NCBI GenBank assembly: GCA_016212695.1 | Contig: JACREX010000079.1 | Span: 1 to 53,826 of the forward strand | Reading direction: 5' to 3' | Length of the DNA stretch: 53,826 bases | Source: Bacteroidia bacterium | GTDB taxonomy: Bacteria; Bacteroidota; Bacteroidia; Bacteroidales; GWF2-35-48 | Part shown: in pieces, positions 20,401-31,100 of the stretch | How the letters are laid out: the number at the start of each line of letters is the position of its first letter | How positions within the stretch are numbered: position 1 is the first letter of the stretch | Notes under the pieces: generated by a model | Database searches by the model: none | What the model was told of the DNA's origin: nothing | The model's input: only the letters and a program-made list of their open reading frames with translations | Translations under genes and position numbers: made by a program

Positions 20401-21905
20401 AGAGTCAACGTAACATTCGGATCATTGACGGTTATTTTTGAATTGAGTTTTTTATCGTTTAACACGCCATCGAGAGTGATATTCTGATACGTATAATTGT
20501 TGAATTCCACACTGCTGATAAAACCTTTTGCCGTTGCATCAAACTTATTGTTCTTAAATTTTTTCCCTTTTACGGTAAGGTCGGCGGTGATCGTTCCCAT
20601 CAGTTGTTCATTGGCTGCAAGTTTTCCGATATTCAGGCATGTAGCTTTCACTTTGCCGTCGAACTGCATTTCTTTTTTAGCCGTATCATTTTTTAAAATA
20701 ATATCCGTAACTAATTCGCCAATATCTGTTGTGATTGTTCCTTTTGTTACAAGATCGGTGATACCGCCATTAAGCGTACCATGATATGCGATGGTTCCAA
20801 GCATGCCTACCTGCGGGGGCAATTGCAGGGGATGATTTTCCGTGAACGGCGGCAACTTAATCTGAGCCAGATCATTCTGGCTCACCTTTATTTTTTTCAC
20901 ATCAATATCCACACGGGTATTGTTGATATCCGGAAGCCCTTTGATTTTAAAATCCGTCTGCACTAAGGTATGTTTCCCGTATTGAAGATCCAGGTTTTTT
21001 GCTTTGAGGTTGCAGACTTTTCCGGTCAGTTCACCGGAAATTTTTATGCTCTGGTTTATTCCCCAGAGGTCTGTAACAATATAGGCAATGTCATCAGCGC
21101 CAAATTTTGATTCTTCTAATTTTGCCGTAAGTTCAACCCGGTTCAGGAAATCAGAAAAATCGCCAAGGCTGTCGAAACCAAAAGTAAGTTGTGGCGCTTT
21201 CAGATCGGTATTCGGAGTTTTGAGTTCAAACTGCCTGAGGTCTATATTTTTACCGGTAAACTGCAGCCATGTGGATAAATTCTCAATGCACAGGCCGCTC
21301 TTTTCTTTTATCCGCAGGCTGTCCAAATGCACATCAATCGTATCGCCATGTATGGCGAGGCCTTTAATGTCAAGATTAAAATCACTGAAATAAAGGTCGT
21401 CTAAATTCAACCCGTGCTTAAGTTCGGCAGGTTTATATTTTTTCATGGAGAACCGTGTGTTCCTGATCATAAAATTCTGGCATAATACTGAAAAGGCCGA
21501 CTGGGTTGTATCTTTTTTCTTCTTTTTCTCTTTGGAAGCAAATGCATCGAGCAGGAACTGCATATTCATCACTTTGGTAGAATCTTCATACAGGTTTGCA
21601 TATAGGTCGTCAATAATTATTTTATCCAGAAAGACCTTATTCTCCGACAGGTTTAAACTTGTAACATGAGCATCAAAATTCTTTATAAAAACCAACGTAT
21701 CTTTTTTCTGATATTCAACATAAACATCCCTGAAAATAACGCTGCTGAAAAAGCTGATATCAATTTTCCGGATACTCACGGTTGCATTGTATTTATCAAA
21801 TAAAAATTTGCTTACGCGATTGGTAAGGTAGGTCTGCACGCTGCTGCTCTGTAAAGCAACATAACTGGCAATAAGCAGTGTAAATATACTGCAGAAAAAA
21901 ATCAA
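17496..21905 (-). CDS. Translocation/assembly module TamB-like protein (DUF490)
   Basis: 1469 aa, N-terminal TM, repetitive beta/AsmA-like domain, C-terminal 'GRGSSNLKIEINTLGKFNMYGDFVIDRGDYLFTLQNIINKKFDVQKGGYISWNGDPLDATVDLKAVY'. Confidence 0.88.
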   Translation of the reverse strand: MIFFCSIFTLLIASYVALQSSSVQTYLTNRVSKFLFDKYNATVSIRKIDISFFSSVIFRDVYVEYQKKDTLVFIKNFDAHVTSLNLSENKVFLDKIIIDDLYANLYEDSTKVMNMQFLLDAFASKEKKKKKDTTQSAFSVLCQNFMIRNTRFSMKKYKPAELKHGLNLDDLYFSDFNLDIKGLAIHGDTIDVHLDSLRIKEKSGLCIENLSTWLQFTGKNIDLRQFELKTPNTDLKAPQLTFGFDSLGDFSDFLNRVELTAKLEESKFGADDIAYIVTDLWGINQSIKISGELTGKVCNLKAKNLDLQYGKHTLVQTDFKIKGLPDINNTRVDIDVKKIKVSQNDLAQIKLPPFTENHPLQLPPQVGMLGTIAYHGTLNGGITDLVTKGTITTDIGELVTDIILKNDTAKKEMQFDGKVKATCLNIGKLAANEQLMGTITADLTVKGKKFKNNKFDATAKGFISSVEFNNYTYQNITLDGVLNDKKLNSKITVNDPNVTLTLDAKGELDKQAAINMTLNVDRADLKRLKLNPSDTMSLASLQLNADLKGSNADDLTGKLVLAKVYYANQKGSISMQDFVLNLNDYNSYRKVSLASDLLDVDLIGQYKLQPLIGSLSNLVYKYLPSFASPNYVAQTDTTVNNIKFDIKIKRTDEICKLFAPALKLNPRTRISGTFNSATHQFAFKGTIPEIVSGDNIITNLYLDAFTANNALSVNIEGNRINAAGLKVENLSLNADIRNDSIYIAANNHNRDSAEFGVNLSMLAYFTKPENHKNTIINIEIEPSEFILGDVAWKLDESKIQIDTSAIKIENLKIQNRYQFLNINGKVSQKPSDTLSIFFNKIDLAGLSAMLGTSGPKITGRLDGYANVNDVYNKVLFNSDISIKGFTFNQEMLGNTFVKTNWNEETKKIALQVYTKIGKVKTLTINGDYSPVTKQIAFDINLNRLKLNILQPFLTGIVSGLKGEVNGNFTVSGTADKPLIEGSLDILETYFTLDFSKVRYCIKNTVQITNNEIKFEEFNIFDPNWKMLVLNGSVKHHNFQDIRLDLIMNTTDNAFMFLNTEEADNDAFYGTAYMTGVFKIQGSPENIVVDIAAKTEKDTYFYIPLTSTSEATESDFITFINKQEKKDSTKNAKGEKVNISGVTLNFDLEITPDAEAQIVFDAKTGDLIKGRGSSNLKIEINTLGKFNMYGDFVIDRGDYLFTLQNIINKKFDVQKGGYISWNGDPLDATVDLKAVYKLKAPLYDMVLDTSDVYKKRSPTECLLSMTNKLMEPIITFDIDLPTADEKTKTILSSLSSDEKNKQFLSLLILNRFMTPETMKGSTANETKRSSSVGGVTSSELLSNQLSHWLSQISNDFDIGVNYRPGDEISSDQVEVALSTQVLNDRVTINGNVGIGQQKASSSGVVGDFDIAYKITKNGKLRVKAFTKANDNVMNNSPYTQGMGLFYREDFNTFGELARRYWNAIIPAKKL

Positions 21906-22046
21906 TATTATTTTAAGAATCCTACGGATAAGGCTGTACTATTTTGGTTAATACAAACATACAAGAATTTTTTTATTCTCACAAATGAAAAAAATTAATG
22001 CTATACTCCAAACAGAATAAAATCGTACTGTTGGTAATCGGTTACC

Positions 22047-22061
22047 TGCCTGCCGCAGGCA
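22047..22061. repeat. CCTGCC-type small palindrome (7+1+7)
   Basis: TGCCTGC-C-GCAGGCA perfect inverted repeat; related cores at 13184-13202 and 34635-34645. Confidence 0.6.
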
Positions 22062-22180
22062 AGGTCGGTAAACGGTAATCAGAATTACCAATCACCGAAT
22101 ACTGAATACTGATTACCAAATGTGAATTGTATCAAATTAAAGTGTTCAAAGCATAAATTGAAGATGTCAAATAAAAAATT

Positions 22181-23756
22181 CTATATTTTTATTCCTATCA
22201 GTGAAACATCATCAATTTGTTCATTACCGCCTTTCCAGTTCTCGAAAATGGAAACCATTTTGATTTTTTGTTCGGGCATCGAAAGGTTCTGAATTTGTGT
22301 CAGTATTTCTTTAAGGCGTTTTTTCAGAAATTTTTTCCCGTTATCTCCTCCAAACTGATCGATAAATCCGTCGGAAAACAAATACAACACATCATCTTTC
22401 TTCATTTGAATTTCATGATTGGTAAAAGGAGTCATGTTTTCGTAGATGGCTATTGGCATAGTGTCTGCTTTATATTCAATGAAGTCGCCGTTCCTGAAAA
22501 AATAGAGCGGATTATTAGCGCCCGCATAATGAACAGTGTAGACCTCACTGGTTTTACCTGGCTCAGAGCCAAGCGAAACTGGTGAGGTCTGAGGGTTGAG
22601 ATCAATCGCCACAAACGCGATATCCATTCCGTCTTTCTGCTCATAAAAAGCGCCTTTCTGATGAAGCGAGAAAATAACATATTCTCTGAGTTTATCGAGC
22701 GCATGGCTTGCCTGTTGTACTTCTTCCTGTGCGATGATTTCGTTCAGGAAAGAAATACCAAGCATGCTCATGAAAGCACCCGGCACTCCGTGTCCCGTGC
22801 AATCCGCAAGGGCTGCAAGTATCCAGTTCTTACGTTTGGCAAACCAGTAAAAATCTCCGCTCACTATATCCCGCGGCTTATAAATAATAAAATATTGTAT
22901 GCCCAGCGAATCCACAAATTCATCCGTCGGGATCACAGCCCTCTGAATACGCTCTGCATAGCGGATACTGTCTATCACATCTTCATGAATTTCTTCAATA
23001 CGTTCTTTCTGTTTTGTTACCAGGTCGCGCTGAGCGGTAATTTCGTCGCGCTGTGTTTCAATCTCGTCCCGTTGCGCTGCAATCTCTTCATTTTGCCGGT
23101 TCAGCTCTTCGTTTTTCTCTTCTATCTCATGCTTTTGTTTTGCCAGTAATATATTGGCTTTCTGCTTATCCCTGTAACTTTTAAAAATTACAACGGATAA
23201 GACCATCATTAATACAAAGCCGCAGATAAAAGCAATCTTTTGTGTGCGTTGCTGCTTTACTTCAATATCCTTTTTTGCAAGCTTCGATTCCTGCAATTCT
23301 ATTTCTTTCTGCTTTTTCTCATTCTGATATATCGCTTCCATCTCGGAAAGTTGCTTGTGCTTTTCTTTATTGAAAAGGCTGTCTTTAACGGCAGTATAGA
23401 GCTTATGAAATTTATAGGCATCTTTAAAGTTACGGGTTGAATCATAGATTTCCGACAGGTATTCGTAAGCTGTCTTTTCATTATTTAATGAACCGGTCTC
23501 TTTAGAAAGGGCTAAGCCCTTTCCTGAAATTTATTTTTTCTGCAAAGGCAATACCCTGTGCGGCATATTCCATAGCTTTTACAGGATCGCTGCTGCGCAG
23601 GTTATCGGAGAGTTTTGACAGTAAAATGATTTTGGTTGTATCATGCCCTGCCGCCCCCAGTTCTTTTACTAAGTTGTCGTTTGCCCTGTTCTGAACCTGG
23701 GCAAAAGCAGAGATAATAAATAGTATGGAAACCAGCAGTACCGGCGCTTTTTTCAT
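22181..23756 (-). pseudogene. SpoIIE/PP2C phosphatase with TPR sensor, disrupted between N-terminal fragment (23502-23756) and phosphatase part (22181-23341 and upstream frame)
   Basis: Fragment 1 has a signal peptide and TPR-like AEKINFRKGLSPF*. The other frame upstream of 23341 continues GLALSKETGSLNNEKTAYEYLSEIYDSTRNFKDAYKFHKLYTAVKDSLFN...TM...SpoIIE (DCTGHGVPGAFMSMLG, LFSDGFIDQFGG). Confidence 0.7.
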
Positions 23757-23860
23757 ATACGAATATCAGAAAGGATTTCCTGTAAAGATAGAAATATTTT
23801 AGATAAAGCTAAAAATGATTTAATCGCAGAGTTTTCTAGGAGTTGTTAGCGGTAGCTTTT

Positions 23861-24259
23861 CTATTCTATAATAGTCATTTTCAAACTATCAATCCGATCA
23901 AAATGTTTACGGTTCAATGTCGCAAATCCTAATTTATTTTTTATTGCCGTTGCTGCAATTAATATATCAGGTATGTCTATCAATTTATTTTTCAATTTAA
24001 GTTCATTGTATATTTTCACAGCTATTTTATTTGTTTCTGTATCATACGGTAAAACTGTAACTCGTTTGAAAAAATCGTTCCAAAATTTTTCTTGCTCGAC
24101 AGTCGTGTTTCCAATATAAATCTCATATTCAGTAATCACAGAAACCATAAATAAAGAGTACGTTTTGGTCAGTTTATAAAATAACGATTTACTCTTATCG
24201 TTCTTCCTATAATAATCAATTAATACAGAAGTATCTATGCAAGCTATTCTTGTCTCCAT
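23861..24259 (-). CDS. PIN-domain toxin (VapC-like)
   Basis: RIACIDTSVLIDYYRKNDKS...VSVITEYEIYIGN...IDIPDILIAATAIKNKLGFATLNRKHFDRI. Confidence 0.85.
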   Translation of the reverse strand: METRIACIDTSVLIDYYRKNDKSKSLFYKLTKTYSLFMVSVITEYEIYIGNTTVEQEKFWNDFFKRVTVLPYDTETNKIAVKIYNELKLKNKLIDIPDILIAATAIKNKLGFATLNRKHFDRIDSLKMTIIE

Positions 24260-24480
24260 AAATTAACTCGTTTTCTATGTTGTTTAAAATCATTGTATTG
24301 TTCGTCTGTCATCACAGGGCCTCTCAGTAGAAATTCTTGAAATTCTGTGATTTCTGTTTCAGATTTTGCAATAATATATTTATCGTCAAGTTCTGCCTTT
24401 AATTTTACAATTTGATTTGCTGGAAGTTGTCGAACTAATCCAATTATTTGTTCAAATCCTAAATTTACAGTTAATTCCAT
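24244..24480 (-). CDS. Antitoxin of the PIN-domain toxin
   Basis: 78 aa, overlaps the toxin start by 16 bp in the same orientation: typical type II TA organisation. Confidence 0.75.
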   Translation of the reverse strand: MELTVNLGFEQIIGLVRQLPANQIVKLKAELDDKYIIAKSETEITEFQEFLLRGPVMTDEQYNDFKQHRKRVNLWRQE

Positions 24481-24675
24481 AATTTACATTTTTTACAAAA
24501 TTACTAAATTTTTGGTTATTACAAGATTTGTTGTCGTTTAAAGTTACAGCCAACTTGTTTGCTTGTTAACTTTATAAACTTTTAAACTTTTTACTTCTTC
24601 GTCATCCCGATAAAAGACTTCATTTTTTGGAAGAATAAGTCTATTTTAAAATAGAGTATTACTTATCAATATGAT

Positions 24676-27600
24676 TTAATATTTATTTTTTATGTTATAA
24701 AATTTATAAGGACCAAAACCTTTTACCTCAATATCTTTTCTATCGGGTTCAACAAATAAATCCGGAACATCTTTACGCTTGGCTTCTACTCTCCAATAAA
24801 ATTCACCATCCTGTATTTCCCCAAAAACCTCAAATGTATTTCCTAATAAATTATCAGCGCTTAACAGATAAGGGGTTTTTCCTTTTGCAGTCAATGTAAT
24901 TGTTTCAGATCCTTCTTGTACTAAAGCCTGAAAATAGTCCGGCAGATTTACTGTAGCTTTTCCGGCAATTAATTTACCTGTGCCTCTATAAAAAACAGCA
25001 TTTTCAGGACCTTCCAGTGTAGTGTGCACCAGATATTTATTTTTATCAACCGGATGGTCTATAATAAAATTCTTTACATTCGTGGCATCTACAACAAAAT
25101 GTAATGTACTACCATCCCAATCGAAAGAGATATTATTATCGCTGCTTCTGTCTTGTATAACTCCATAGCCCGATGGTCCGGTAAGAACAGATGCATTTAC
25201 TGAACCACTTGTCCATAAATCTCCACCAGGGTTTACAGAAAGCACTGCAGCATAAAATGGCGAACCCCAGGTGCCTTTACATACAACCAAAGGATAATTT
25301 TCAGAAGCAATTACAGAACCGGGTTCAAATTCACTTGACCAATCGTAAGCTGAATTTAAAGCTGTAAAATCACCCCAGGTTCCATCCCAACCGCATTGAA
25401 TAAAACTTTTTCCATTACCGTTGATAATTGATGGAGCACCATTTGTAAAATATAAATTATCTTCTAAGGTTGCGCTACCATGGACTTTTATGTCATTACT
25501 CACTTCTAATTTAAAAGTAGGGCTATTAGTCCCAATCCCAACATTCCCGTTTTTCAGTATTACCATAGCATTTGACCTAACCAAATGAGGAGGAGGAGGA
25601 ATATTAGAACTGCCATTACCCTTACCAACGATGAATATTGGGTCAGTATCAACCCAACTGGTAGAGGAAGTGCCGTAATCCCTGCCTTGTTGTCCTACCA
25701 TAAAACAGGCATAAGATGTTGCAGAGTTATTATGTCCTAATGCGGTTGCATAATTTCCGGAGGCATAATTGCCATGACCAAATGTACTTGCTCCATATCC
25801 AGTGGTATTACACGAATATCCCATGGCAATTGAGTAGGAATTTGTTGCATAATTGCTGATACCAACAGATACAGCGTAATCTCCGGTAGATTGAGATCCC
25901 TGGCCAAAAGCAAGTGAAGAATTATGATCAGCCAATGTTGAAGCAGAAATAGGATTGCCTGACGAATCAACCCCACTCCCTGCAGAACCAAAAGCAAAAC
26001 TTGCCTGGCCTGTAGCCTGCGCTCCTGCTCCAAATGCATAACTATATTGACCCGATGCATTTGCCCCAGCGCCTAAAGCATATGCATTTAATTGAGTTGC
26101 CTGCGCATTACTTCCAAGGGCATAGCTTTCGTCTCCTGTTGCTGATGCGTTTTTGCCAAATGCATAGCAATTTGTTGCAGCAGGAGAAGAACTACCGGCA
26201 ATAACATTTACTCCAAATGCAAAACTCCCACTACCTGATGCAGAAGAACTTTGGCCAAAAGCATAACTCCCGCTAGCTGTTGTTGAAGAATTATAACCAA
26301 ATGCATAAGAATTATTCCCATGCGCATGGGAATTTACACCAAATGAAAAGGCATCAGTAGCAGTAGCTTGAGCCATGTTGCCAAAAGAATAACTCCCGCT
26401 TCCAGTTGCAGAAGAACTTTTTCCAAATGCAAAACTATTGACAGCGCTGGCTGTTACACCATCGCCAAAGGCAAATGAGTTATCACTGTTAACCTGGGCA
26501 TTTTTTCCAATGGCAGTGGAATAATTTCCCAGCGCAGTGGCCTGGTAACCGAATGCCTGCGACCAGTTGCCTTTTGCTTTTGAATTGTATCCTGTGGACA
26601 TGGAATTAGTGCCGACATCAACAGGGCTGGTTACCAAAACCCTTCCTGAAAGGAATGCTTCTTTTTTCGGATACCAGAGTACTCTTGCGCCGGTTACAGT
26701 ATCCAATGAAGTGGCAGAAGAAATTTTAAAATAATTATCTGTTTCAAATGTTTTGGTAGAACTCCGTCCGCTCACTGCAAAGCTACCCCTGTTCTGAGCC
26801 TTTGCTGCATTTTCATTTACATACACATGGGCGCCATCGGGCCATACCACAAAAACCGTTTTTCCGCCTTTTTCCTTTACTTCAAATAAGGGAACCGAAT
26901 CAGCAGAAAGAGTATCGCCCTGTATTACCAACCTTCCTACCGGTGTTGTGGTTCCCAGTCCCATATAATTTCCGTTTTCGTAAAATAAAGAATTCCCAAG
27001 TGTGGAAGGGCTGGTGAATTTAGTAACATAATTTTGGGTTCCTGAAATAGAAGTGATGGCAGGCATCACCCAATCCACATTTCCTGTGGCATCAGACATC
27101 AGCACTTTGCCCGGCCCTTCGTTGTCATTCACATACCTGAAAGAACCAAAAACGTGCAAAGTGGCAGAAGGAGTTGATGTTCCTATTCCTAAGCGCAGCG
27201 TGTTGTTGTCCCAAAAAAACAAGGGGTTTCCGCCAAACATAGTATTGTTCCTGAATTGCACATAACCGTCCGATCCGCTGGCTGTATATTCTGCATGCAA
27301 ATGATTTCCGGAGGCTATAGTTCCTATCGTGGTTCCGACATTCACATGAAACGTGGTTCCGCTTAAGAACAAACCCATACCTGCAGAATAAGTTGTATTA
27401 TTATCTGTGGAAAATATATTAAAATGCGGATACATACCAGTTACCGTAGTGGCGCCGGCACCTGTAAGCGTTATCGTATCATCAGGATTTGTGTTGGATA
27501 TGGTGTCTCCGGAAATATTTATTCCCTGCCCTGCTATGAAAACGGCAGTATTCCCGGGCAGTCCCTGCAAACCCTGCGCACCATCCTGTGCAATGATCTG

Positions 27601-28194
27601 CCAGCCGTTACCGTCAAAAACATAAGATTTTTTATCTGCAGAATTATAATAGGCATTATTTACAACCGGGTTTGTCGGCGCTGTAGAAAATGTTCCGAGC
27701 CATACAACCGATATCCCGTTTTGTCCAGATACACCCTGCGGGCCCTGCTGTCCTTGTGGCCCCTGAACGCCGCTTGCCGCATACAGGGCATACGGAACAG
27801 ACAACAATTGAGTAACACCCATTTCTGTAAACGTGCTACCGCCTGTAGCGTCCAACTCGATTTTTATAAAATAAGGCCCGGCGCTCCAGTCAATGGATGC
27901 AAAAGAACCTGTAATAATTGTTCCGTTTCCTACATTAATATTTACAAGGCCAAACGCATTTGTAGTTGCTGAATGTTGCTCCATATACACTGCAGTACCG
28001 CCCACACTGCCTTGCAGCAGACTCACCCGGAGGCTCACCTGCTGGTTCGGTATTACCTCGCCGCCGGAATTTCTCACCACTGCCTGGTATTTGAAAGCAT
28101 GAGGACTTTGGGCGAATATAAATACGCTCAGAACCATGCAAAGAATAAAAAATACTATTTTAGTTTTCATAGTCGTATGTTTTAGATTATTCAA
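24676..28194 (-). CDS. YadA-head/collagen-like modular surface protein
   Basis: Signal peptide, 'SPHAFKYQAVVRNSGGEVIPNQQVSLRVSLLQGS' domain, collagen-like GPQGQQGPQGVSGQNG, many 'SFAFGxxSxAxGxxSYAFG' YadA-head repeats, C-terminal 'KNFIIDHPVDKNKYLVHTTLEGPENAVFYRGTG'. Confidence 0.85.
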   Translation of the reverse strand: MNNLKHTTMKTKIVFFILCMVLSVFIFAQSPHAFKYQAVVRNSGGEVIPNQQVSLRVSLLQGSVGGTAVYMEQHSATTNAFGLVNINVGNGTIITGSFASIDWSAGPYFIKIELDATGGSTFTEMGVTQLLSVPYALYAASGVQGPQGQQGPQGVSGQNGISVVWLGTFSTAPTNPVVNNAYYNSADKKSYVFDGNGWQIIAQDGAQGLQGLPGNTAVFIAGQGINISGDTISNTNPDDTITLTGAGATTVTGMYPHFNIFSTDNNTTYSAGMGLFLSGTTFHVNVGTTIGTIASGNHLHAEYTASGSDGYVQFRNNTMFGGNPLFFWDNNTLRLGIGTSTPSATLHVFGSFRYVNDNEGPGKVLMSDATGNVDWVMPAITSISGTQNYVTKFTSPSTLGNSLFYENGNYMGLGTTTPVGRLVIQGDTLSADSVPLFEVKEKGGKTVFVVWPDGAHVYVNENAAKAQNRGSFAVSGRSSTKTFETDNYFKISSATSLDTVTGARVLWYPKKEAFLSGRVLVTSPVDVGTNSMSTGYNSKAKGNWSQAFGYQATALGNYSTAIGKNAQVNSDNSFAFGDGVTASAVNSFAFGKSSSATGSGSYSFGNMAQATATDAFSFGVNSHAHGNNSYAFGYNSSTTASGSYAFGQSSSASGSGSFAFGVNVIAGSSSPAATNCYAFGKNASATGDESYALGSNAQATQLNAYALGAGANASGQYSYAFGAGAQATGQASFAFGSAGSGVDSSGNPISASTLADHNSSLAFGQGSQSTGDYAVSVGISNYATNSYSIAMGYSCNTTGYGASTFGHGNYASGNYATALGHNNSATSYACFMVGQQGRDYGTSSTSWVDTDPIFIVGKGNGSSNIPPPPHLVRSNAMVILKNGNVGIGTNSPTFKLEVSNDIKVHGSATLEDNLYFTNGAPSIINGNGKSFIQCGWDGTWGDFTALNSAYDWSSEFEPGSVIASENYPLVVCKGTWGSPFYAAVLSVNPGGDLWTSGSVNASVLTGPSGYGVIQDRSSDNNISFDWDGSTLHFVVDATNVKNFIIDHPVDKNKYLVHTTLEGPENAVFYRGTGKLIAGKATVNLPDYFQALVQEGSETITLTAKGKTPYLLSADNLLGNTFEVFGEIQDGEFYWRVEAKRKDVPDLFVEPDRKDIEVKGFGPYKFYNIKNKY

Positions 28195-31100
28195 CTACTA
28201 ATTTTTTTCTGAATATTTTATCACACTTTATTTCTAACGTGTAGATTCCCGATGAAAGAGCGCCCCGTTCAAGATAGAATTCACCGGATGAAATATTTTC
28301 AGAGAGTCTCACTTTCTTTCCTGTAATATCATACAAAGTCAAAGTATATGCTTTAATTCCTTTATCAGAAAAAACAATCCTGCATTTATCTTTCATTGGA
28401 TTCGGAGAGATATATGCAAGAGGTAAATCTTCAGAACCGTATAAATCACTGTTTGAAATCACCACTTCCACTGTATTGGAAAGAGATTGTGTAAACGGGC
28501 TGCTCATGGTTTTGAACATTGCAGTGGGAATACAATTTCCACCGGGTTTGATGGCTGCAATCATATACCGGGTAATACCCGGGGTGAGGGCTGTGTCTGT
28601 ATAAAAATTAACAGTGCCGGGAACAACAGCCAGTTCTACCCATCCACTAGACGCCTGCCATTTATAAATCCTGTAAAAATTAAATGTAAACCCTTCATAA
28701 TTATCCGGCCATAACAGGTTGTATCCGCCGGTAGCAGGCATTACCGAAAGATGCAGAGTCCGGTGCCGCGCGCTCATTCCGGTTTCATTGCCGCAGGTAT
28801 CAATTTTGGCAAGTTTGTAACGTGAATAATTCTGATCAGGAAGCGACAATGCATCTACAAACAGGCTGAGGCTGTCATATGGAACCATTCCGATGGGATT
28901 ATAAATTCCTCCGTTGCTTTCTTTGTAAATTTTATAGAATTCAATGACGCCGGTTTGTTCTTTTTCCCATACAATTATATTTTTATTAATTGTTGAATCC
29001 ACAAGGGCTATGCAGATGTCCGGCGCTGCAATGGAAATCTCATTGAGTGTTATCTGGCTATTTCCTGTACAACCGTTAACATCTGTAACTGTTACCGAAT
29101 AGTTTCCTGCAGTAGTAACACCTGTTTGTGAAACTGTGTCACCATTCGACCAGAGATATTCTATAAATTGGAATGTAGTCGAAAGTATTACCGTATCAGG
29201 GACACATGCAGTCAAATACCCATCTGAATGAATTACCGGAGCGGGGTTTGCATTTATTGTAACACTGATGTTGTTTGAATGAGAGGTGCAATTATAATTA
29301 TTCGTAACAAGTGCATTATAACTTCCATTTGCTGCAGCAGTATAGGATGAACCGGTAGCATTATAAATGTTGTTTTCGTTCTTTTGCCACTGATAGGTTA
29401 ATCCGGATCCTGCATTTGCTGTTAAAATAACAGAACCGCCCATGCAGAATACCGTATCGCTTGCAGCGGCAATCGTAGCTTCCGGTTTAGGCTTCACTTC
29501 AACCGATATATTAACGGCTGATCCTGTGCAACCCGAAGCAGAAGGTATCACATGATATGTAACCTGGTGCGGTGCGATATCAGAATTGGTTAAGGTTTGA
29601 AAAATTATAGAACCGCTTCCGTCTGCTGCGCCGGTAATCTGTGCAGGAGACAGGGCTGTCCATGTATAAGAAGTGTAAGATATCGACGAAGTAAGAGAAA
29701 TATTTGTGGTCTCGCCGCTGCAGATGGAACTGTTGGTCGGGTTTGCAGAAACCACAGGATAAGGATTCACAGTAATGATTGCAGTAATTGGCGTACCAAA
29801 ACAATTATGGTAGCCCGGTATTATGGTATATGTTACATCCTCCGGGTTATTTCCTGTATTATACAGGGACTGTGAAATAACAGAACCTGTTCCGTTTGCT
29901 GCGCCGGTAATAACGGGAGCATACGCTGCAGTCCAACTAAACTGCGCGCCGTTAACATTCGATGATAATCCGATGGTAGCGGTACTGAAAGTACATATAG
30001 ATTGCGATGGCGGCGTGGCTGAAGCATTGGGTATAGGATATACTGTAATAATAGAATGAACGGTTGTATTATTACAAGCCGGATGCGAAACTGTGATGGT
30101 GTAATTGACCGAGCCATCCACAGAACCGGGATTATTGAGAACTTGATTTATGGTATCGCCGGAATCCGCTGAAGCGCCGTTTACATTCGTTTGAACGACA
30201 GTCCATGTAATAGAAGAACCGGGTATGTTTGCATTAAGGGCAATGTTAGTTGCAGCACCGCTGCATATAGCTTGTGACGTAGGTGTTGACGTTACTGTAA
30301 GCTGAGGATAAACGGTTACAGTTGCAGAAATCTGAGAGCCGGTGCAAAAAGCAGTTGCCGGAGTGATAGTATATTGCGCTGTTCCGGTAGAAGTTCCCGT
30401 AACAGTTAATACCTGGGCTATTGTATCCCCTGTTGCAGGGGTTGCCCCTGATATGCCGGTCTGATTAACGGTCCAACTGAATTGAGCGCCGGCAACATTT
30501 GAAGATAATGCCACAGCAGGTGCAAATCCGCTGCAGATATCCTGCAATGGTGGAACTGCTGCAACATCCGGAATCGGGTGAACAACAGCAACAGCATGAA
30601 TAGTTGAATCATGACAATTTGGATACGATACTGTAATTGTATAATCTGCAGTTCCATCCGTAAAGCCGGTAGTAGTAAGCGTTTGATTAATGGTATCGCC
30701 TGTTCCCTGCGCTGCGCCGTTCACATCAGTCTGGTCAACCAACCATGAAATAGCAGAACCCGGAATGTTGGTATTCAGAACGAAATTTACATCAGAACCG
30801 CTGCATATGGCATGCGAAGGAGGAGTTGCCGATACGGAAAGCGGCGGATGAACTGTAACAATTGTAGAAAGCGTAGAACCAGTGCAGAACCCAGTTGAAG
30901 GAATAATTGTATAATTTACTGTCCCGGCTGAAGTACCGGTAGCAGATAATACCTGCGCTATAGTATCGCCAGACAGAGCAGTTGAAGCGGTTGCTCCGGC
31001 AGCGCCGGATTGTGTGACTGTCCAGTTGAATTGTGTTCCGGCAGTATTTGAAGATAAAACAAACCCTGTAGAAAATCCGCTGCAGAAAACCTGCGATGAC

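Noticed and set aside
17827-21669. Plus-strand ORFs (e.g. 17827-18258, 20218-20487) opposite the TamB-like gene
   Set aside because: Shadow ORFs antisense to a 1469-aa conserved protein; no recognisable domains.
25700-26560. CRISPR-like or satellite array in the adhesin gene
   Set aside because: Repeats are coding YadA-head 14-residue units in one long open frame, with variable sequence and no conserved spacer/repeat structure.
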